DNA of 64,000 bases from Candidatus Eubacterium faecigallinarum (GTDB lineage Bacteria > Bacillota > Clostridia > Oscillospirales > Acutalibacteraceae), in NCBI GenBank assembly GCA_019115455.1, contig DXDN01000008.1:100042-164041 (forward strand), read 5' to 3'. The notes beneath the pieces are model-generated. The model made no database searches, was not told where the DNA came from, and was given only the letters and a program-made list of their open reading frames with translations. Numbering within the stretch: position 1 is the first letter of the stretch; every line of letters begins with the position of its first letter. Position numbers and translations under genes: made by a program. Shown here piece by piece: positions 7,704-18,371 of this stretch.

Positions 7704-8626
7704 TAAAGGGCACCTCCCCATTTAAGAAGAGTCATAATAAGAGCCATACGGATATATTTTCCGTTGAGAGCCTGGACAAAATATTTTGCTCTCGGGTCGT
7801 CGTCCACTTCGGTGGCAATCTCGTTTACTCTTGGCAGAGGATGCATTATTGTAAGATCCTGACGGGCGTTTTTAAGCTTAGCAAGATCAAGCACAAATGC
7901 GTCCTTGTGCTTCAAATACTCATCCTCGGAGAAAAAGCGTTCACGCTGTATTCTGGTCATATAGAGAATGTCAAGGGTGTCCATAACATCTTCCATCTTC
8001 TCAACCTCGATATACTCGTTACCGCTCTTATCGAGAACATCGCTCTTTATGTAATCAGGAACTGACAGCTCCTTTGGTGCAATAAGCACAAATTTTACAT
8101 TCTTATATCTGCACATAGCTTTGATAAGCGAATGAACCGTTCTGCCGAATTTCAAATCGCCGCACAGTCCCACGGTGAGATTATCAAACGTGCCCTTCTC
8201 ACGGTATATTGTCAGAAGGTCAGTCAGCGTCTGAGTCGGGTGGGAATGTCCGCCGTCGCCGGCGTTTATAATTGGGACACTGCTTCTCATGCTGGCTACC
8301 CTCGGAGCGCCCTCCAGCGGATGCCTCATAGCAATGATATCCGCATAGCAGGATACCATTGCCGCAGTATCCTCAACGCTTTCGCCCTTGGAGGCTGAAG
8401 AAGACGCCGCCTCGGAAAAGCCGAGAACATTGCCGCCAAGCTCCATCATAGCTGCCTCAAACGAAAGTCTGGTTCTGGTGGACGGCTCAAAAAAGAGAGT
8501 GGCAAGTTTCTTGCCGTCACAGACGTGAGCATATTTTTCTTTATTGTTAATTATATCTATAGCAAGGGCGATCATATCGTCAATTTCCTTTAACGAAAGA
8601 TCGGTAGTATCAAGTAAATGCCGCAT
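7703..8626 (-). CDS. pyrB: Aspartate carbamoyltransferase catalytic subunit PyrB
   Basis: Condenses carbamoyl phosphate with aspartate, the second step of de novo UMP synthesis. The carbamoyl-phosphate loop [13 protein letters not shown] is intact, as are HPTQTLTDL and [10 protein letters not shown]. The length of 307 aa is normal for the class that associates with PyrI. I start it at ATG 8626 ([11 protein letters not shown]), which has GGAAGGG 6 nt upstream, rather than at the ORF-track start 8650. It is followed directly by pyrI with a 1-nt overlap. Confidence 0.96.
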   Translation of the reverse strand: MRHLLDTTDLSLKEIDDMIALAIDIINNKEKYAHVCDGKKLATLFFEPSTRTRLSFEAAMMELGGNVLGFSEAASSSASKGESVEDTAAMVSCYADIIAMRHPLEGAPRVASMRSSVPIINAGDGGHSHPTQTLTDLLTIYREKGTFDNLTVGLCGDLKFGRTVHSLIKAMCRYKNVKFVLIAPKELSVPDYIKSDVLDKSGNEYIEVEKMEDVMDTLDILYMTRIQRERFFSEDEYLKHKDAFVLDLAKLKNARQDLTIMHPLPRVNEIATEVDDDPRAKYFVQALNGKYIRMALIMTLLKWGGAL

Positions 8627-8662
8627 TAAAATCCCTTCCTTATCATCCATAGTAAGCTTTTA

Positions 8663-9319
8663 TTATGCCTTTGCGCCGTTGATTTCAAGATATTTCTTTA
8701 TTCTCTCGACGTTCTCAAAGTTCTTGTCGTCTTCCTCGAGATACTCGATTATGTCGTAAACATCCACAACAGAATATACGGGGAAGCCGTACTCATCGCC
8801 CACCTCGGCGATTGCTGATTTTTCTGTCTGTCCCTTTTCCTTACGGTCAACCATAACGAACACAGCAGCCACTTTGGTGCCCTGTAGCTTGGAGAGAATA
8901 GCCATGCTCTCCCTGATAGCTGTTCCTGCAGTGACAACGTCCTCAACAATAACTATATCTTCTCCCTCCTTGGGAGTATAGCCGACGAAAACGCCGCCCT
9001 CGCCGTGGTCTTTCTCTTCCTTTCTGTTAAAGAAGAAAGGAACGTCGAGTCCTTCCTTGGCAAGAGCCACAGCGGCAGACACGGCAATCGGAATGCCCTT
9101 ATATGCCGGGCCGTAAAGAACTGCTTTCTTGTTGCCGAGTTTTTCAAAATAAGCCTTGGCATAAAACTCTCCGAGCTTTTGAATCTGCTTGCCTGTTTTT
9201 ATATCGCCGGCATTGATGAAATACGGAATTTTTCTGCCGCTTTTTGCAGTGAAATCACCGAATTTTAAAACTCCGGCATCTTCAAGAAATTTTATAAATT
9301 CTTTTTTATATGCTTCCAT
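8663..9319 (-). CDS. pyrE: Orotate phosphoribosyltransferase PyrE
   Basis: Joins orotate to PRPP to make OMP. The PRPP-binding motif is IVIVEDVVTAGTA; the N-terminal FGDFTAKSGRKIPYFINAGD is typical of the long, PyrE-type enzyme, and KDHGEGG forms the flexible catalytic loop. From ATG 9319 (MEAYKKEFIKFL) it has 218 aa. The ORF-track extension to 9406 overlaps pyrF and lacks a ribosome site, whereas AAGGAG precedes 9319. It sits 10 nt after pyrF. Confidence 0.96.
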   Translation of the reverse strand: MEAYKKEFIKFLEDAGVLKFGDFTAKSGRKIPYFINAGDIKTGKQIQKLGEFYAKAYFEKLGNKKAVLYGPAYKGIPIAVSAAVALAKEGLDVPFFFNRKEEKDHGEGGVFVGYTPKEGEDIVIVEDVVTAGTAIRESMAILSKLQGTKVAAVFVMVDRKEKGQTEKSAIAEVGDEYGFPVYSVVDVYDIIEYLEEDDKNFENVERIKKYLEINGAKA

Positions 9320-9329
9320 AATAATCTCC

Positions 9330-10028
9330 TTATCCAACAAATTCCTCGACACAGCGTCTGTATGCCGCAACCGGGTCATCAGCGGCAGTGATAGGTCTGC
9401 CCACAACTATATAGTCGGAGCCTATCTCCTTAGCCTTGGCAGGTGTTGTTACCCTGACCTGGTCGCCCACGTCGCCGTCAGCAAAGCGCACTCCGGGAGT
9501 AACTGTCAGAAAACTGCTGCCACAGCCCTCTTTAACCATTCCAGCCTCAAGAGGTGAGCACACAACGCCGTCAAGACCTGCTTCTTTAGCGTTTTTAGCA
9601 TACTGAACGATAGTATCGTTTATTGACGAATTTATGAGCAGTTCTTTCTGCATTCTTTCCTCGCTTGTTGAGGTAAGCTGAGTAACTGCGATAAGTATCG
9701 GTCTGGTGCCGTCCTCACGGGTGAGTCCCTCAACAGCCGCTTTCATCATATCAATTGTGCCGGCGGCATGGAGGTTAGTCATATCCACATCCAGCTTTGA
9801 AAGCACTGCCATTGCTTTTTTTACAGTATTGGGGATATCGTGAAGTTTGAGGTCAAGAAATATCTTGTGACCTCTTTTCTTGATTTCCCTGACAATTGAC
9901 GGACCCTCGGCATAATACAGTTCCATGCCGATTTTAACAAAAGGCTTTTCCTCAGTGAATTTATCGAGGAAATCAAAGGTTGCCTGAGCTGATGAAAAAT
10001 CACAGGCTACGATTACGTCCTTACCCAT
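9330..10028 (-). CDS. pyrF: Orotidine-5'-phosphate decarboxylase PyrF
   Basis: Decarboxylates OMP to UMP, the last step of the pathway. 232 aa, the short (group 1) TIM-barrel form. The catalytic block [13 protein letters not shown] carries the Asp-Lys-Asp charges; the phosphate site is [11 protein letters not shown] and [11 protein letters not shown]. Its start overlaps the pyrD stop by 1 nt (TAATG). Confidence 0.96.
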   Translation of the reverse strand: MGKDVIVACDFSSAQATFDFLDKFTEEKPFVKIGMELYYAEGPSIVREIKKRGHKIFLDLKLHDIPNTVKKAMAVLSKLDVDMTNLHAAGTIDMMKAAVEGLTREDGTRPILIAVTQLTSTSEERMQKELLINSSINDTIVQYAKNAKEAGLDGVVCSPLEAGMVKEGCGSSFLTVTPGVRFADGDVGDQVRVTTPAKAKEIGSDYIVVGRPITAADDPVAAYRRCVEEFVG

Positions 10029-10939
10029 TAGTCTATCACTCCTATAATATCGCTGATTTTATCTATACCGAGCTTCTCGCACTCTGAAGGGAGAGACTCG
10101 ATTATATTCTTGCAGGCATACGGGTCAACAAGATTTGCCGCACCCACCTGAACTGCTGTTGCTCCTGCCATCATCATCTCAATAACATCCTGAGCCGATG
10201 ACACGCCGCCGCAGCCCATTACCGGAATATCACACGCTTTTGACACCTGGTAAACCATTCTGACTGCCACCGGGAAAATAGCGTCACCGCTGAAACCGCC
10301 CATTTTATTGGCAATCACCGGCTTGCGCCTTTTTATGTCGATACGCATACCAAGCATGGTATTGATAAGGCATATGCCGTCGGCTCCCGCCTCTTCGCAT
10401 GCTTTGGCTATGGAAACGATATCCGTTACATTGGGAGAAAGCTTGATAAACACCGGCTTTGTTGTGACCGCTTTTACAGCTTTGGTTACTTCTGCGGCAC
10501 ATTCAGGCGATGTTCCGAAGCTCATTCCGCCGCCGTGGACATTGGGGCAGGAAACATTCACCTCAAGTATTCCCACCTGCTCCTGCTTGTCAAGAAGCGA
10601 GCAGGTATAAGCGTAATCCTCCACGGAAAATCCCGACACGTTGGCGATAACAGGCTTATGAAAATACTCCCTCATCTCAGGAAGTTCATGCTCAATAACA
10701 TGATGCACGCCGGGATTCTGAAGTCCCACGGCATTTATCATACCGCTTTCACATTCCGCAATTCTCGGTGTAGGATTTCCGAATCTTGCATCCCTGGTAG
10801 TTCCTTTAAATGAGAACGAGCCCAGGATATTTATATCGTAAAAGTCCTTAAATTCCTTGCCGAAACCGAAAGTGCCCGACGCAGGCACCACGGGATTGTC
10901 CATTTTAAGACCTGCAAGGCAAACTGACAAATCTACCAT
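10028..10939 (-). CDS. pyrD: Dihydroorotate dehydrogenase catalytic subunit PyrD (class 1B)
   Basis: A 303-aa FMN TIM-barrel. The catalytic cysteine lies in [13 protein letters not shown], which is class 1B; class 2 uses serine. [11 protein letters not shown] and [22 protein letters not shown] form the FMN-phosphate region. Class 1B works as a PyrD2-PyrK2 complex that passes electrons to NAD+. This fits the adjacent pyrK, which overlaps it by 7 nt. The ribosome site GGAGGAG is strong. Confidence 0.95.
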   Translation of the reverse strand: MVDLSVCLAGLKMDNPVVPASGTFGFGKEFKDFYDINILGSFSFKGTTRDARFGNPTPRIAECESGMINAVGLQNPGVHHVIEHELPEMREYFHKPVIANVSGFSVEDYAYTCSLLDKQEQVGILEVNVSCPNVHGGGMSFGTSPECAAEVTKAVKAVTTKPVFIKLSPNVTDIVSIAKACEEAGADGICLINTMLGMRIDIKRRKPVIANKMGGFSGDAIFPVAVRMVYQVSKACDIPVMGCGGVSSAQDVIEMMMAGATAVQVGAANLVDPYACKNIIESLPSECEKLGIDKISDIIGVID

Positions 10940-11661
10940 ACGATCTCCTCCCTCTCAAGGACGGGACCGTCCTTGCAAATGCGCTTGCTGCCGTACTTTG
11001 TTTTGCACGAACAGCCCATGCAAGCGCCAAAGCCGCAGCCCATTCTTTCCTCAAAGGAATACTGACCTGAGGTAACGGCAACTTTTTCTATCGCCCTGAA
11101 CATAGGCATTGGACCGCAGGTATAGAAATAGTCGTAATCATCGGGGAATGCATCTGTAACAAAGCCCTTTATTCCGTAAGAGCCGTCAACGGTTGTAACT
11201 CTGACGTCGCAGCCGATTGACTTGAACTCATCTTCATAAAAGATTTCGTCCTTAGTGTTAAAGCCGAGTATTACAACGGGTCTCTGCCCTGCTGCTATAA
11301 GTTTTTTTGCAAGCAAATAAAGGGGCGGAACACCAACTCCCCCGCCGATAAGCAGCGGCTTTGTGGATTTTGAAATATCATATCCGTTGCCGAGTCCTGT
11401 AAGTATATCAAGAATTTCGCCCTCTTCAAGGGTTGACATATATTCCGTACCGCTGCCTACGACCTTATAAATAATCGTAATCGTGCTGTCGTCGCAGTCG
11501 CAGACAGAAATGGGGCGGCGCAGGAATTTATCATTAAGCTTAATGTTTATGAACTGACCGGGAGCGGTGATATACTGAGTATCGCCCTCAAGAATCATCT
11601 TATAAACATCCTTGGCTATTTTTTCGTTTGACAGAATCTTATAATTATCTTCCTTATACAT
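10933..11661 (-). CDS. pyrK: Dihydroorotate dehydrogenase electron-transfer subunit PyrK
   Basis: A 242-aa FAD and [2Fe-2S] subunit of class 1B dihydroorotate dehydrogenase. The FAD motif RRPISVCDCD and the nucleotide site LIGGGVGVPPLYLLAKKL are visible. The C-terminal cysteine cluster MGCGFGACMGCSCK plus a later Cys in KRICKDGPV ligates the 2Fe-2S centre. It lies between carB and pyrD in the pyr operon. Confidence 0.95.
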   Translation of the reverse strand: MYKEDNYKILSNEKIAKDVYKMILEGDTQYITAPGQFINIKLNDKFLRRPISVCDCDDSTITIIYKVVGSGTEYMSTLEEGEILDILTGLGNGYDISKSTKPLLIGGGVGVPPLYLLAKKLIAAGQRPVVILGFNTKDEIFYEDEFKSIGCDVRVTTVDGSYGIKGFVTDAFPDDYDYFYTCGPMPMFRAIEKVAVTSGQYSFEERMGCGFGACMGCSCKTKYGSKRICKDGPVLEREEIVW

Positions 11662-11672
11662 AAGCCGTCACC

Positions 11673-14600
11673 TTATTCTGCGTCAATGGTTGATACGCCC
11701 AGCGTTATCTCCTCAAGAACGTCAAGAAGAACCTTGACTGTATCAAGAGATGTAAACATAGTAACATTATTTTCAACGGCGGCACGTCTGATTTCCGAGC
11801 CGTCGGAATGAGAGTCGCCGGCGTTAATATCAATGGTATTGATTACATATGCTATATGACCCTGACGAAGCGCCTTAAGAATCTCGTCGCTCTCATCAAG
11901 GGTAAGTTTCTGACGGACTCTTGTGCGTATACCGTGGGATTTGAGATATTTTGCAGTGCCCTCGGTAGCCTCAATATTGAAGCCAAGGTCATAAAATCGC
12001 TTGATAAGAGGCAGTGCGGTGGGCTTGTCTTGGTCGGCAATGGTAACAAGCACCGTGCCGTAGTTTGCCACGTTCATGCCTGAAGCCTGAATTGCCTTAT
12101 AAAGAGCTCTTGTAAGGGATTTATCATATCCGATTGCCTCACCTGTTGATTTCATTTCAGGTGAAAGATAAGTATCCATGCCCTTTAATTTTGAGAAAGA
12201 GAACGCAGGAGCCTTAACATACCAGCGCTGCTTTTCCTTGGGATAAACCTCAGTTATTCCCTGCTCCTTAAGCGAATGGCCGAGTATTACCTGAGTTGCA
12301 ATATGAGCCATAGGAACAGATGTTGCTTTTGAAAGGAAAGGTACGGTTCTTGATGATCTGGGATTAACCTCGATAACATAAACGTCGTCCTTATCGTCGG
12401 CTATAAACTGAATGTTATAAAGACCGATTATGCCGATTGCTTTGCCCAAACGGACTGTATAATCAAGGATTTTGTCCTTAACAGCCTGGGATACTGAGAA
12501 CGTGGGATAAATTGAGATTGAGTCGCCTGAGTGAACGCCTGTTTTCTCAACATGTTCCATAATTCCGGGAACAAACACGTCAGTGCCGTCACAAATAGCG
12601 TCTACCTCAAGTTCCCTGCCCATGATATATTTATCAACCAGCACAGGCTGCTCGGTATTGATTTCAACTGCGGTCTGGAGATAATGGCGAAGTGACGCCT
12701 CGTTTGCAACTATCTGCATGGCTCTTCCGCCCAGAACGAATGACGGACGAACAAGAACGGGATAACCGATCTGAGCCGCAACTCTTGCGCCCTCGTCGAT
12801 ATCGGTAACGGCAAGCCCCTTTGGCTGAGGAATTCCCAGTGACTCCATAACCTTTTCAAAGCTGTCCCTGTTCTCCGCTCTGTCAATTGCCTCAACGTCG
12901 GTGCCGATAATCGGAACGCCCAGCGCATCCAGCGGCGGAGCAAGGTTGATCGCCGTCTGACCGCCCAGGGATACGACAATGCCCTTAGGATTCTCCAGCG
13001 TAATAATATTCATAACGTCTTCCACCGTAAGCGGCTCAAAATAGAGCTTATCCGAGGTGGTATAATCCGTCGATACTGTCTCAGGGTTATTATTGATGAT
13101 TATAGCTTCATAGCCTGCATCACGGATTGACCAGATAGCGTGAACGGTGGAGTAGTCAAATTCTACACCCTGACCAATTCTTATCGGACCTGAACCGAGA
13201 ACTACTATTTTTTCCTTATCGGATACAACGGACTCATTCTCCTGCTCGTATGTGGAGTAGAAATACGGAACATATGAGTCAAACTCCGAAGCGCAGGTAT
13301 CTATCATCTTGTACACCGGCATAATACCGTTGTCTTTTCTCATATTAAATATCTGAGCCGGAGTCATATTCCAGAGTTTTCCGATAAACTCGTCGGAAAC
13401 ACCCATTTTCTTAGCGTCTCTCAAAGTTTCAAGATCACCGGGATTTGACTTGAGCGTATCCTCAAAATCAACTATGTTCTTGAATTTCTCCAGGAAAAAC
13501 ATATCTATCTTAGTAGCATTATAGATATGAAGAAGATCCACTCCCAGACGGATGAGCTGGGCAATGGCGAAAAGTCTGTCGTCAGTGCCGTTTTTGATAT
13601 ATTTCAAAAGCTCTTCTTCCGTATAGTTATCAAATTTTTTGTCGTAGAGGTGGCAAACTCCTGTTTCAAGGGAGCGCACTGCCTTGAGTAAGCTCTCCTC
13701 CATGGTTCTGCCGATTGCCATAACCTCGCCGGTAGCTTTCATCTGGGTGTTAAGAGTATTATTAGCGTCAGCAAATTTATCAAACGGGAATCTTGCTATC
13801 TTGGTAACAACATAGTCAAGAGTCGGCTCAAATGAAGCGGGAGTATTGGCTATCGGTATTTCATTAAGATACATACCTACGGATATCTTTGCAGATACTC
13901 TGGCGATTGGATAACCGGAAGCCTTTGAGGCGAGAGCAGACGAACGGGATACTCTCGGATTTACCTCAATAAGATAATACTGGAAAGAATGCGGGTCAAG
14001 CGCAAACTGCACGTTGCAGCCGCCCTCAATCTTAAGCTCCCTGATAATCTTCAGAGCTGAATCACGCAGCATTTGATATTCTTTATTTGTAAGAGTCTGT
14101 GACGGAGCAACAACCACCGAGTCGCCTGTATGAACGCCAACGGGGTCGATGTTTTCCATATTACAGATGGTGATTGCCGTATCGTTGGCATCACGCATTA
14201 CCTCATATTCTATTTCCTTATAGCCCTTGATGCTCTTCTCCACAAGCACTTGATGAACAGGAGATATTGCAAGAGCATTCTTCATCATAAGAACAAATTC
14301 TTCCTCATCGTCGGCAAAGCCGCCGCCTGTACCGCCGAGGGTAAACGCCGGACGAAGCACAACCGGGAAGCCGATACGTCTGGCTGCCTCAAGTCCGTCC
14401 TCAAGAGTTTCGGCAATTTCGGAGGGGAGCACCGGCTCGCCGAGGCTTTCACAAAGCTCCTTAAAGAGTTCCCTGTCCTCTGCTCTTTCGATTGCTTCAA
14501 ATTTTGTTCCGAGTATCTCAACATCGCATTCCTGAAGAACACCTTTCTTTGCCAGCTGAACGGCAAGGTTAAGTCCTGTCTGTCCGCCCAGTGACGGCAG

Positions 14601-14858
14601 GATAGCGTCAGGTCTTTCGTGGCGGATGATTCTTGCCACGTATTCAAGATTCAGCGGTTCCATATAGACCTTATCTGCTATATCGGTATCAGTCATTATT
14701 GTGGCAGGGTTTGAGTTGATAAGAACTACCTCGTAGCCCTCCTCTTTAAGAGCAAGGCACGCCTGTGTTCCGGAATAGTCAAATTCGGCAGCCTGTCCGA
14801 TTACTATAGGACCTGAGCCGATAACAAGTATTTTATGAATATCAGTTCTCTTAGGCAT
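11673..14858 (-). CDS. carB: Carbamoyl-phosphate synthase large subunit CarB
   Basis: 1061 aa with the internal duplication expected of CarB: an N-terminal half ([25 protein letters not shown]) and a C-terminal half ([25 protein letters not shown]), each with an ATP-grasp domain, followed by a C-terminal MGS-like allosteric domain (about residues 930-1061). The length is normal. It makes carbamoyl phosphate from bicarbonate, ammonia delivered by CarA, and two ATP. The ATG overlaps carA by 8 nt and has AAGGAGG upstream. As the only Car pair in the window it would serve both UMP and arginine unless a paralogue exists elsewhere. Confidence 0.97.
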   Translation of the reverse strand: MPKRTDIHKILVIGSGPIVIGQAAEFDYSGTQACLALKEEGYEVVLINSNPATIMTDTDIADKVYMEPLNLEYVARIIRHERPDAILPSLGGQTGLNLAVQLAKKGVLQECDVEILGTKFEAIERAEDRELFKELCESLGEPVLPSEIAETLEDGLEAARRIGFPVVLRPAFTLGGTGGGFADDEEEFVLMMKNALAISPVHQVLVEKSIKGYKEIEYEVMRDANDTAITICNMENIDPVGVHTGDSVVVAPSQTLTNKEYQMLRDSALKIIRELKIEGGCNVQFALDPHSFQYYLIEVNPRVSRSSALASKASGYPIARVSAKISVGMYLNEIPIANTPASFEPTLDYVVTKIARFPFDKFADANNTLNTQMKATGEVMAIGRTMEESLLKAVRSLETGVCHLYDKKFDNYTEEELLKYIKNGTDDRLFAIAQLIRLGVDLLHIYNATKIDMFFLEKFKNIVDFEDTLKSNPGDLETLRDAKKMGVSDEFIGKLWNMTPAQIFNMRKDNGIMPVYKMIDTCASEFDSYVPYFYSTYEQENESVVSDKEKIVVLGSGPIRIGQGVEFDYSTVHAIWSIRDAGYEAIIINNNPETVSTDYTTSDKLYFEPLTVEDVMNIITLENPKGIVVSLGGQTAINLAPPLDALGVPIIGTDVEAIDRAENRDSFEKVMESLGIPQPKGLAVTDIDEGARVAAQIGYPVLVRPSFVLGGRAMQIVANEASLRHYLQTAVEINTEQPVLVDKYIMGRELEVDAICDGTDVFVPGIMEHVEKTGVHSGDSISIYPTFSVSQAVKDKILDYTVRLGKAIGIIGLYNIQFIADDKDDVYVIEVNPRSSRTVPFLSKATSVPMAHIATQVILGHSLKEQGITEVYPKEKQRWYVKAPAFSFSKLKGMDTYLSPEMKSTGEAIGYDKSLTRALYKAIQASGMNVANYGTVLVTIADQDKPTALPLIKRFYDLGFNIEATEGTAKYLKSHGIRTRVRQKLTLDESDEILKALRQGHIAYVINTIDINAGDSHSDGSEIRRAAVENNVTMFTSLDTVKVLLDVLEEITLGVSTIDAE

Positions 14859-15948
14859 TCTTATCCGCCTCCTTTTCCATCAATGCGATAAATTCATCAA
14901 ACAGATATGCGCTGTCCTGAGGACCGGGTGCACTCTCCGGGTGATACTGAACGGAGAACAGTTTATTCTCCTCTGACTTAACTCCCTCAGCAGTATCGTC
15001 AAGCAGGTTCTTATGCGTAAGATTTAACTCAGTGCCCTCAAGCGACGCAACGTCAACTGCGTATGAATGGTTCTGTGAAGTTATTTCTATCTTGCCGGTT
15101 TCAAGATTCATTACGGGATGGTTACCGCCTCTGTGACCGAATTTCATCTTAAATGTTTTTGCTCCCAGGGCAAGGGAAATCATCTGGTGACCGAGACAAA
15201 TTCCGAAAATCGGGAGTTTGCCCTTAAGCTGTCGGACTACTGAGATAACTTCCTGAACGTCCTCAGGGTTACCGGGCCCGTTTGAAAGGAAAAGTCCGTC
15301 CGGCTTCATGCTCATTATTTCTTCTGCTGTGATGTTGTACGGAACTACCGTCACGTTGCAGCCTTTTTCGTTAAGTTTTCTTATGATATTAAGCTTAATT
15401 CCGCAGTCAATAGCCACCACGTCATACTTATGATTAGGCGTTCTTGAATACCAGCGCTTTTTGCAGCTTACACGTGACACCATGTCGGTAGGAATAACAT
15501 ATTCCCTGACCTTTTTCAGCGCCTCATCATACGGCACGTCGGCATCACACACTATAACTTTCTGTGAACCCTCGTCACGGATTATCCTTGTTATCATACG
15601 TGTATCCACTCCGCTGATACCGGGGATATTATACTCGTCAAGCACTTCTGAAAGTGTTTTAGTATATCTGAAATTTGACGGAAGATCATTGTATTCGCGC
15701 ACAATAAGTCCGCCCATTGTCGGTATCTTTGTTTCGTAATCCTCATCGGTAATACCGTAATTACCTATAAGCGGATAAGTCATGCACACCATCTGGTCGG
15801 TATAACTGGGGTCGGATATAATTTCCTGATAGCCCACCATTGATGTGTTAAAAACGATTTCGTTTATCGCCTCTTTATCTGCGCCGAAGCCGTAGCCGTA
15901 AAATTCCCGGCCGTTTTCAAGCACGATTTTCTTGTCATACGGTTTCAT
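14851..15948 (-). CDS. carA: Carbamoyl-phosphate synthase small subunit (glutaminase) CarA
   Basis: 365 aa. The C-terminal class I glutamine amidotransferase triad is Cys in [10 protein letters not shown], and His/Glu in [12 protein letters not shown]; the N-terminal part [11 protein letters not shown] and [16 protein letters not shown] is the CarA-specific domain. It supplies ammonia to CarB through the shared tunnel. The ORF-track start is a TTG; ATG 15948 (MKPYDKK) has GAGGAGA 7 nt upstream and is preferred. It overlaps the pyrC end by 14 nt. Confidence 0.96.
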   Translation of the reverse strand: MKPYDKKIVLENGREFYGYGFGADKEAINEIVFNTSMVGYQEIISDPSYTDQMVCMTYPLIGNYGITDEDYETKIPTMGGLIVREYNDLPSNFRYTKTLSEVLDEYNIPGISGVDTRMITRIIRDEGSQKVIVCDADVPYDEALKKVREYVIPTDMVSRVSCKKRWYSRTPNHKYDVVAIDCGIKLNIIRKLNEKGCNVTVVPYNITAEEIMSMKPDGLFLSNGPGNPEDVQEVISVVRQLKGKLPIFGICLGHQMISLALGAKTFKMKFGHRGGNHPVMNLETGKIEITSQNHSYAVDVASLEGTELNLTHKNLLDDTAEGVKSEENKLFSVQYHPESAPGPQDSAYLFDEFIALMEKEADKNA

Positions 15949-17209
15949 AAACAATCTCTCCTCTGTATATAGTCAAAAGGTTCACACCCTGTAATTTCCA
16001 GTCTTTAAACGGCGTTGCCCTGCCCTTGGTCACAAATTTCTCAGGGTCAACTGTCCATTCCCTGTCGGCGTCTATAAGCGCAAGGTCTGCGACTGCGCCC
16101 TCTTTTATCTCTCCGCCTTCTATGCCGAAAATCTCTCTCGGTCTTACAGACATCATCTCAACTAATTTTTCAAGAGTGATAACGCCTGTTTTAACAAGTT
16201 TTGTATTGAGCACACCGAAGGCAGTTTCAAGCCCTACGACTCCCATGGCAGATTTTTCAAGCCCTTTTGCTTTTTCCTCGGCGCTGTGGGGTGCGTGGTC
16301 TGTTGCGATAACATCCACAGTGGAATCCAGCACGCCCTCAACGAGCGCCTCCATGTCCTCCTTTGAGCGAAGGGGAGGATTCATTTTAAATCTGCCGTCC
16401 TCCTGCAAATCACTGTCGCACATTGTCAGATAATGGGGGGCAGTTTCGCAGGTAACCTTAACGCCCCTTGCCTTTGCTTTTCTGATTATATCTACGCTCT
16501 CCTTTGTGGAGATGTGGCAGACATGATAACGGCAGCCGGTCTCTTCTGCCAAGCGGCAGTCACGCTCTATCTGCTGCCATTCAGACTCGGAGCATATACC
16601 CCTGTGATTATGCTTGCGTGCATACTCTCCGTCGTGGATATAACCGCCTTTTAAAAGCTCATTTACCTCGCAGTGGGCGGAAATTATCTTGCCGAGCTTT
16701 GCACATTCTGTCATAGCACGGCGCATAACATCTTCTTCCTGAACGCCTGATCCGTCGTCGGAAAAGCCCACAACACTGTCAGCCATCGCTTTGAAATCAA
16801 CTGTTTCACCGCCGCCTCTTCTGCCCATTGTTATGGTGCCAAAGGGCAGGACCTGTATCACAGCGTCGGTATCAATAATATCCGTCTGCGCCTTTAAATG
16901 CTCAGGAGTATCCGGAGGCGGATTGAGATTCGGCATAGTGCAGATGGTTGTATAACCTGCTCTTGCGCCTGCGGCAGAGCCTGTGCCGATCGTCTCCTTA
17001 TAAGAAAAACCGGGCTCACGAAGATGCGTATGAACATCAACGAAACCCGGAATTAAAAAATACTTACCCTGTGCGTCAATAACACGGTCAACATTATCAG
17101 ATAAAACAGAAATACCAAGGCTATGGATTTTTCCGTCTTTTATGAGTATATCGGATCTTTTGAATGTTTTGTCAATATATGCCAATGCGTTTTTTATCAG
17201 CAAAATCAT
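15935..17209 (-). CDS. pyrC: Dihydroorotase PyrC (class I)
   Basis: 424 aa from ATG 17209. A zinc amidohydrolase that closes carbamoyl aspartate to dihydroorotate. The first metal motif is DVHTHLREPG; later ligands are in SAHCEV, YHVCHIST and the catalytic ATDHAPHS. The length and DVHTHLREPG place it in class I (Bacillus type). ATG 17209 has AAAGGA 9 nt upstream and is preferred over ATG 17227, whose nearest purine-rich stretch is too far. First gene of the pyr operon. Confidence 0.95.
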   Translation of the reverse strand: MILLIKNALAYIDKTFKRSDILIKDGKIHSLGISVLSDNVDRVIDAQGKYFLIPGFVDVHTHLREPGFSYKETIGTGSAAGARAGYTTICTMPNLNPPPDTPEHLKAQTDIIDTDAVIQVLPFGTITMGRRGGGETVDFKAMADSVVGFSDDGSGVQEEDVMRRAMTECAKLGKIISAHCEVNELLKGGYIHDGEYARKHNHRGICSESEWQQIERDCRLAEETGCRYHVCHISTKESVDIIRKAKARGVKVTCETAPHYLTMCDSDLQEDGRFKMNPPLRSKEDMEALVEGVLDSTVDVIATDHAPHSAEEKAKGLEKSAMGVVGLETAFGVLNTKLVKTGVITLEKLVEMMSVRPREIFGIEGGEIKEGAVADLALIDADREWTVDPEKFVTKGRATPFKDWKLQGVNLLTIYRGEIVYETV

Positions 17210-17262
17210 AATCTGCGATCCTTTCATATTATTAGGAAATCTCGTTCCTTTTTATCTAATTC

Positions 17263-17291
17263 ATTATAATATATCGGCTGTTGCAAGTCAA
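17263..17291 (-). promoter_or_regulatory. Promoter of the pyr operon
   Basis: Minus strand: TTGACT (17286-17291), 17-bp spacer, TATAAT (17263-17268). The predicted start near 17256 leaves a leader of only about 47 nt. That is too short for a PyrR attenuator; it contains a small AGGAA/TTCCT hairpin. Confidence 0.7.
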
Positions 17292-17314
17292 CATAAAAAT
17301 CTTTAATTTTCCTA

Positions 17315-17343
17315 TTTACAACAAAAGATATTTATACTATAAT
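17315..17343 (+). promoter_or_regulatory. Promoter of the PfkB kinase gene
   Basis: TTTACA (17315-17320), 17-bp spacer, TATAAT (17338-17343). Divergent from the pyr promoter. Confidence 0.65.
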
Positions 17344-17374
17344 AGCACTGATTTTTTAGTCAGGAGCGGTTAAA

Positions 17375-18277
17375 ATGGCATTTATCGCAGGTGCGGGGGC
17401 AACAAATGTTGACCTCCTGTTTCAGGGATTCGACAGGCTTGCAGGAGTCGGCGAAGAGCTTTACTGCCAGGATTTTTCACTTCAGCTTGGGGGCGGACTT
17501 CCTGCCACGCTGATAAACCTCGGCAGGCTTGGCATTGAGACAAGAATAGCCACCGAGCTCGGAAACGATATTTTTTCAAACTTTGCCAAGGACAAATTTA
17601 TTGAAAACGGAGTGTCCCCCGTTAATCTTTACAGCGGTGATCAGATACCGCTGAATATTACCTCGGCAATAATTCTGCCTAAGGACAGAACTTTTTACAG
17701 CTACGGCAAAGGCAGTATTGAGCCTGACGACAAATCGCTTGAGACATTTTACGAAATGGCAAAGGGCGCAAAAATCTGCATGATGCAGATGGGCGGCTTC
17801 CTGCCTGTATATAAGAAGCTGAAAGAAGAAGGCACGATTATGGTGCTTGACACAGGCTGGGACGACGAAATGAGCTTTGAAAAATATGACGAATATCTCA
17901 GCACGGCGGATTATTACACACCAAACAGAAAAGAAGCTCTGAGGATTACAGGAACAAGCAACGAAAAGGCCGCTGCTTACGCACTTAAAAAGTATTTTGA
18001 CAAGGTTGTTGTTAAGGTTGACGCAGACGGCTGCATAGGTATTGACGGTGAGGATTATTTCTTCTGCCCGAGCATTCAGGAATTTACAAACGTAGATTCC
18101 ACAGGAGCGGGAGACGCTTTTCTTGCAGGATTTATGTACGGACTCTTTTATGATTATCCTCTTAAGGACTGCATCGAATTCGGAAACATTACCGGCGGCA
18201 AGGCAGTAACGGCAGTAGGCGCTTTGAGCGGATACGTTAACGAAAAAGAACTTTTGGATTACAAAAGCAGAATATAA
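17375..18277 (+). CDS. PfkB-family carbohydrate kinase
   Basis: 300 aa with the ribokinase fold. The N-terminal substrate lid and GG motif are in LQLGGGLPATLINLGRLGIET; the C-terminal signature FTNVDSTGAGDAFLAGFMYG contains the catalytic Asp and anion hole. It phosphorylates a sugar or nucleoside, but the exact substrate cannot be read from the sequence. The nearest genes are pyrimidine synthesis and a nucleoside-salvage cluster, so ribose, a nucleoside or fructose-type sugar are all possible. It has AGGAG 9 nt before the ATG, its own promoter and its own terminator. Confidence 0.88.
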   Translation: MAFIAGAGATNVDLLFQGFDRLAGVGEELYCQDFSLQLGGGLPATLINLGRLGIETRIATELGNDIFSNFAKDKFIENGVSPVNLYSGDQIPLNITSAIILPKDRTFYSYGKGSIEPDDKSLETFYEMAKGAKICMMQMGGFLPVYKKLKEEGTIMVLDTGWDDEMSFEKYDEYLSTADYYTPNRKEALRITGTSNEKAAAYALKKYFDKVVVKVDADGCIGIDGEDYFFCPSIQEFTNVDSTGAGDAFLAGFMYGLFYDYPLKDCIEFGNITGGKAVTAVGALSGYVNEKELLDYKSRI

Positions 18278-18310
18278 CAATTACATATAATTAATATCTA
18301 AACAACAAAA

Positions 18311-18338
18311 AAAGGCTGTTTCAAACGAAACAGCCTTT
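18311..18338 (+). terminator. Bidirectional terminator between the kinase and BMP lipoprotein genes
   Basis: Perfect 12-bp stem AAAGGCTGTTTC/GAAACAGCCTTT with an AAAC loop; T-rich downstream, A-rich upstream. Serves both convergent genes. Confidence 0.85.
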
Positions 18339-18371
18339 AATTATTTTATTAATTATCTTATCTCAACTAGA

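Noticed and set aside
14130-14594. 154-aa plus-strand ORF
   Set aside because: Antisense to carB; low-plausibility composition.
17576-18280. 234-aa minus-strand ORF
   Set aside because: Fully antisense to the PfkB kinase gene, cysteine-rich with no domain pattern, and no ribosome site; a shadow ORF.
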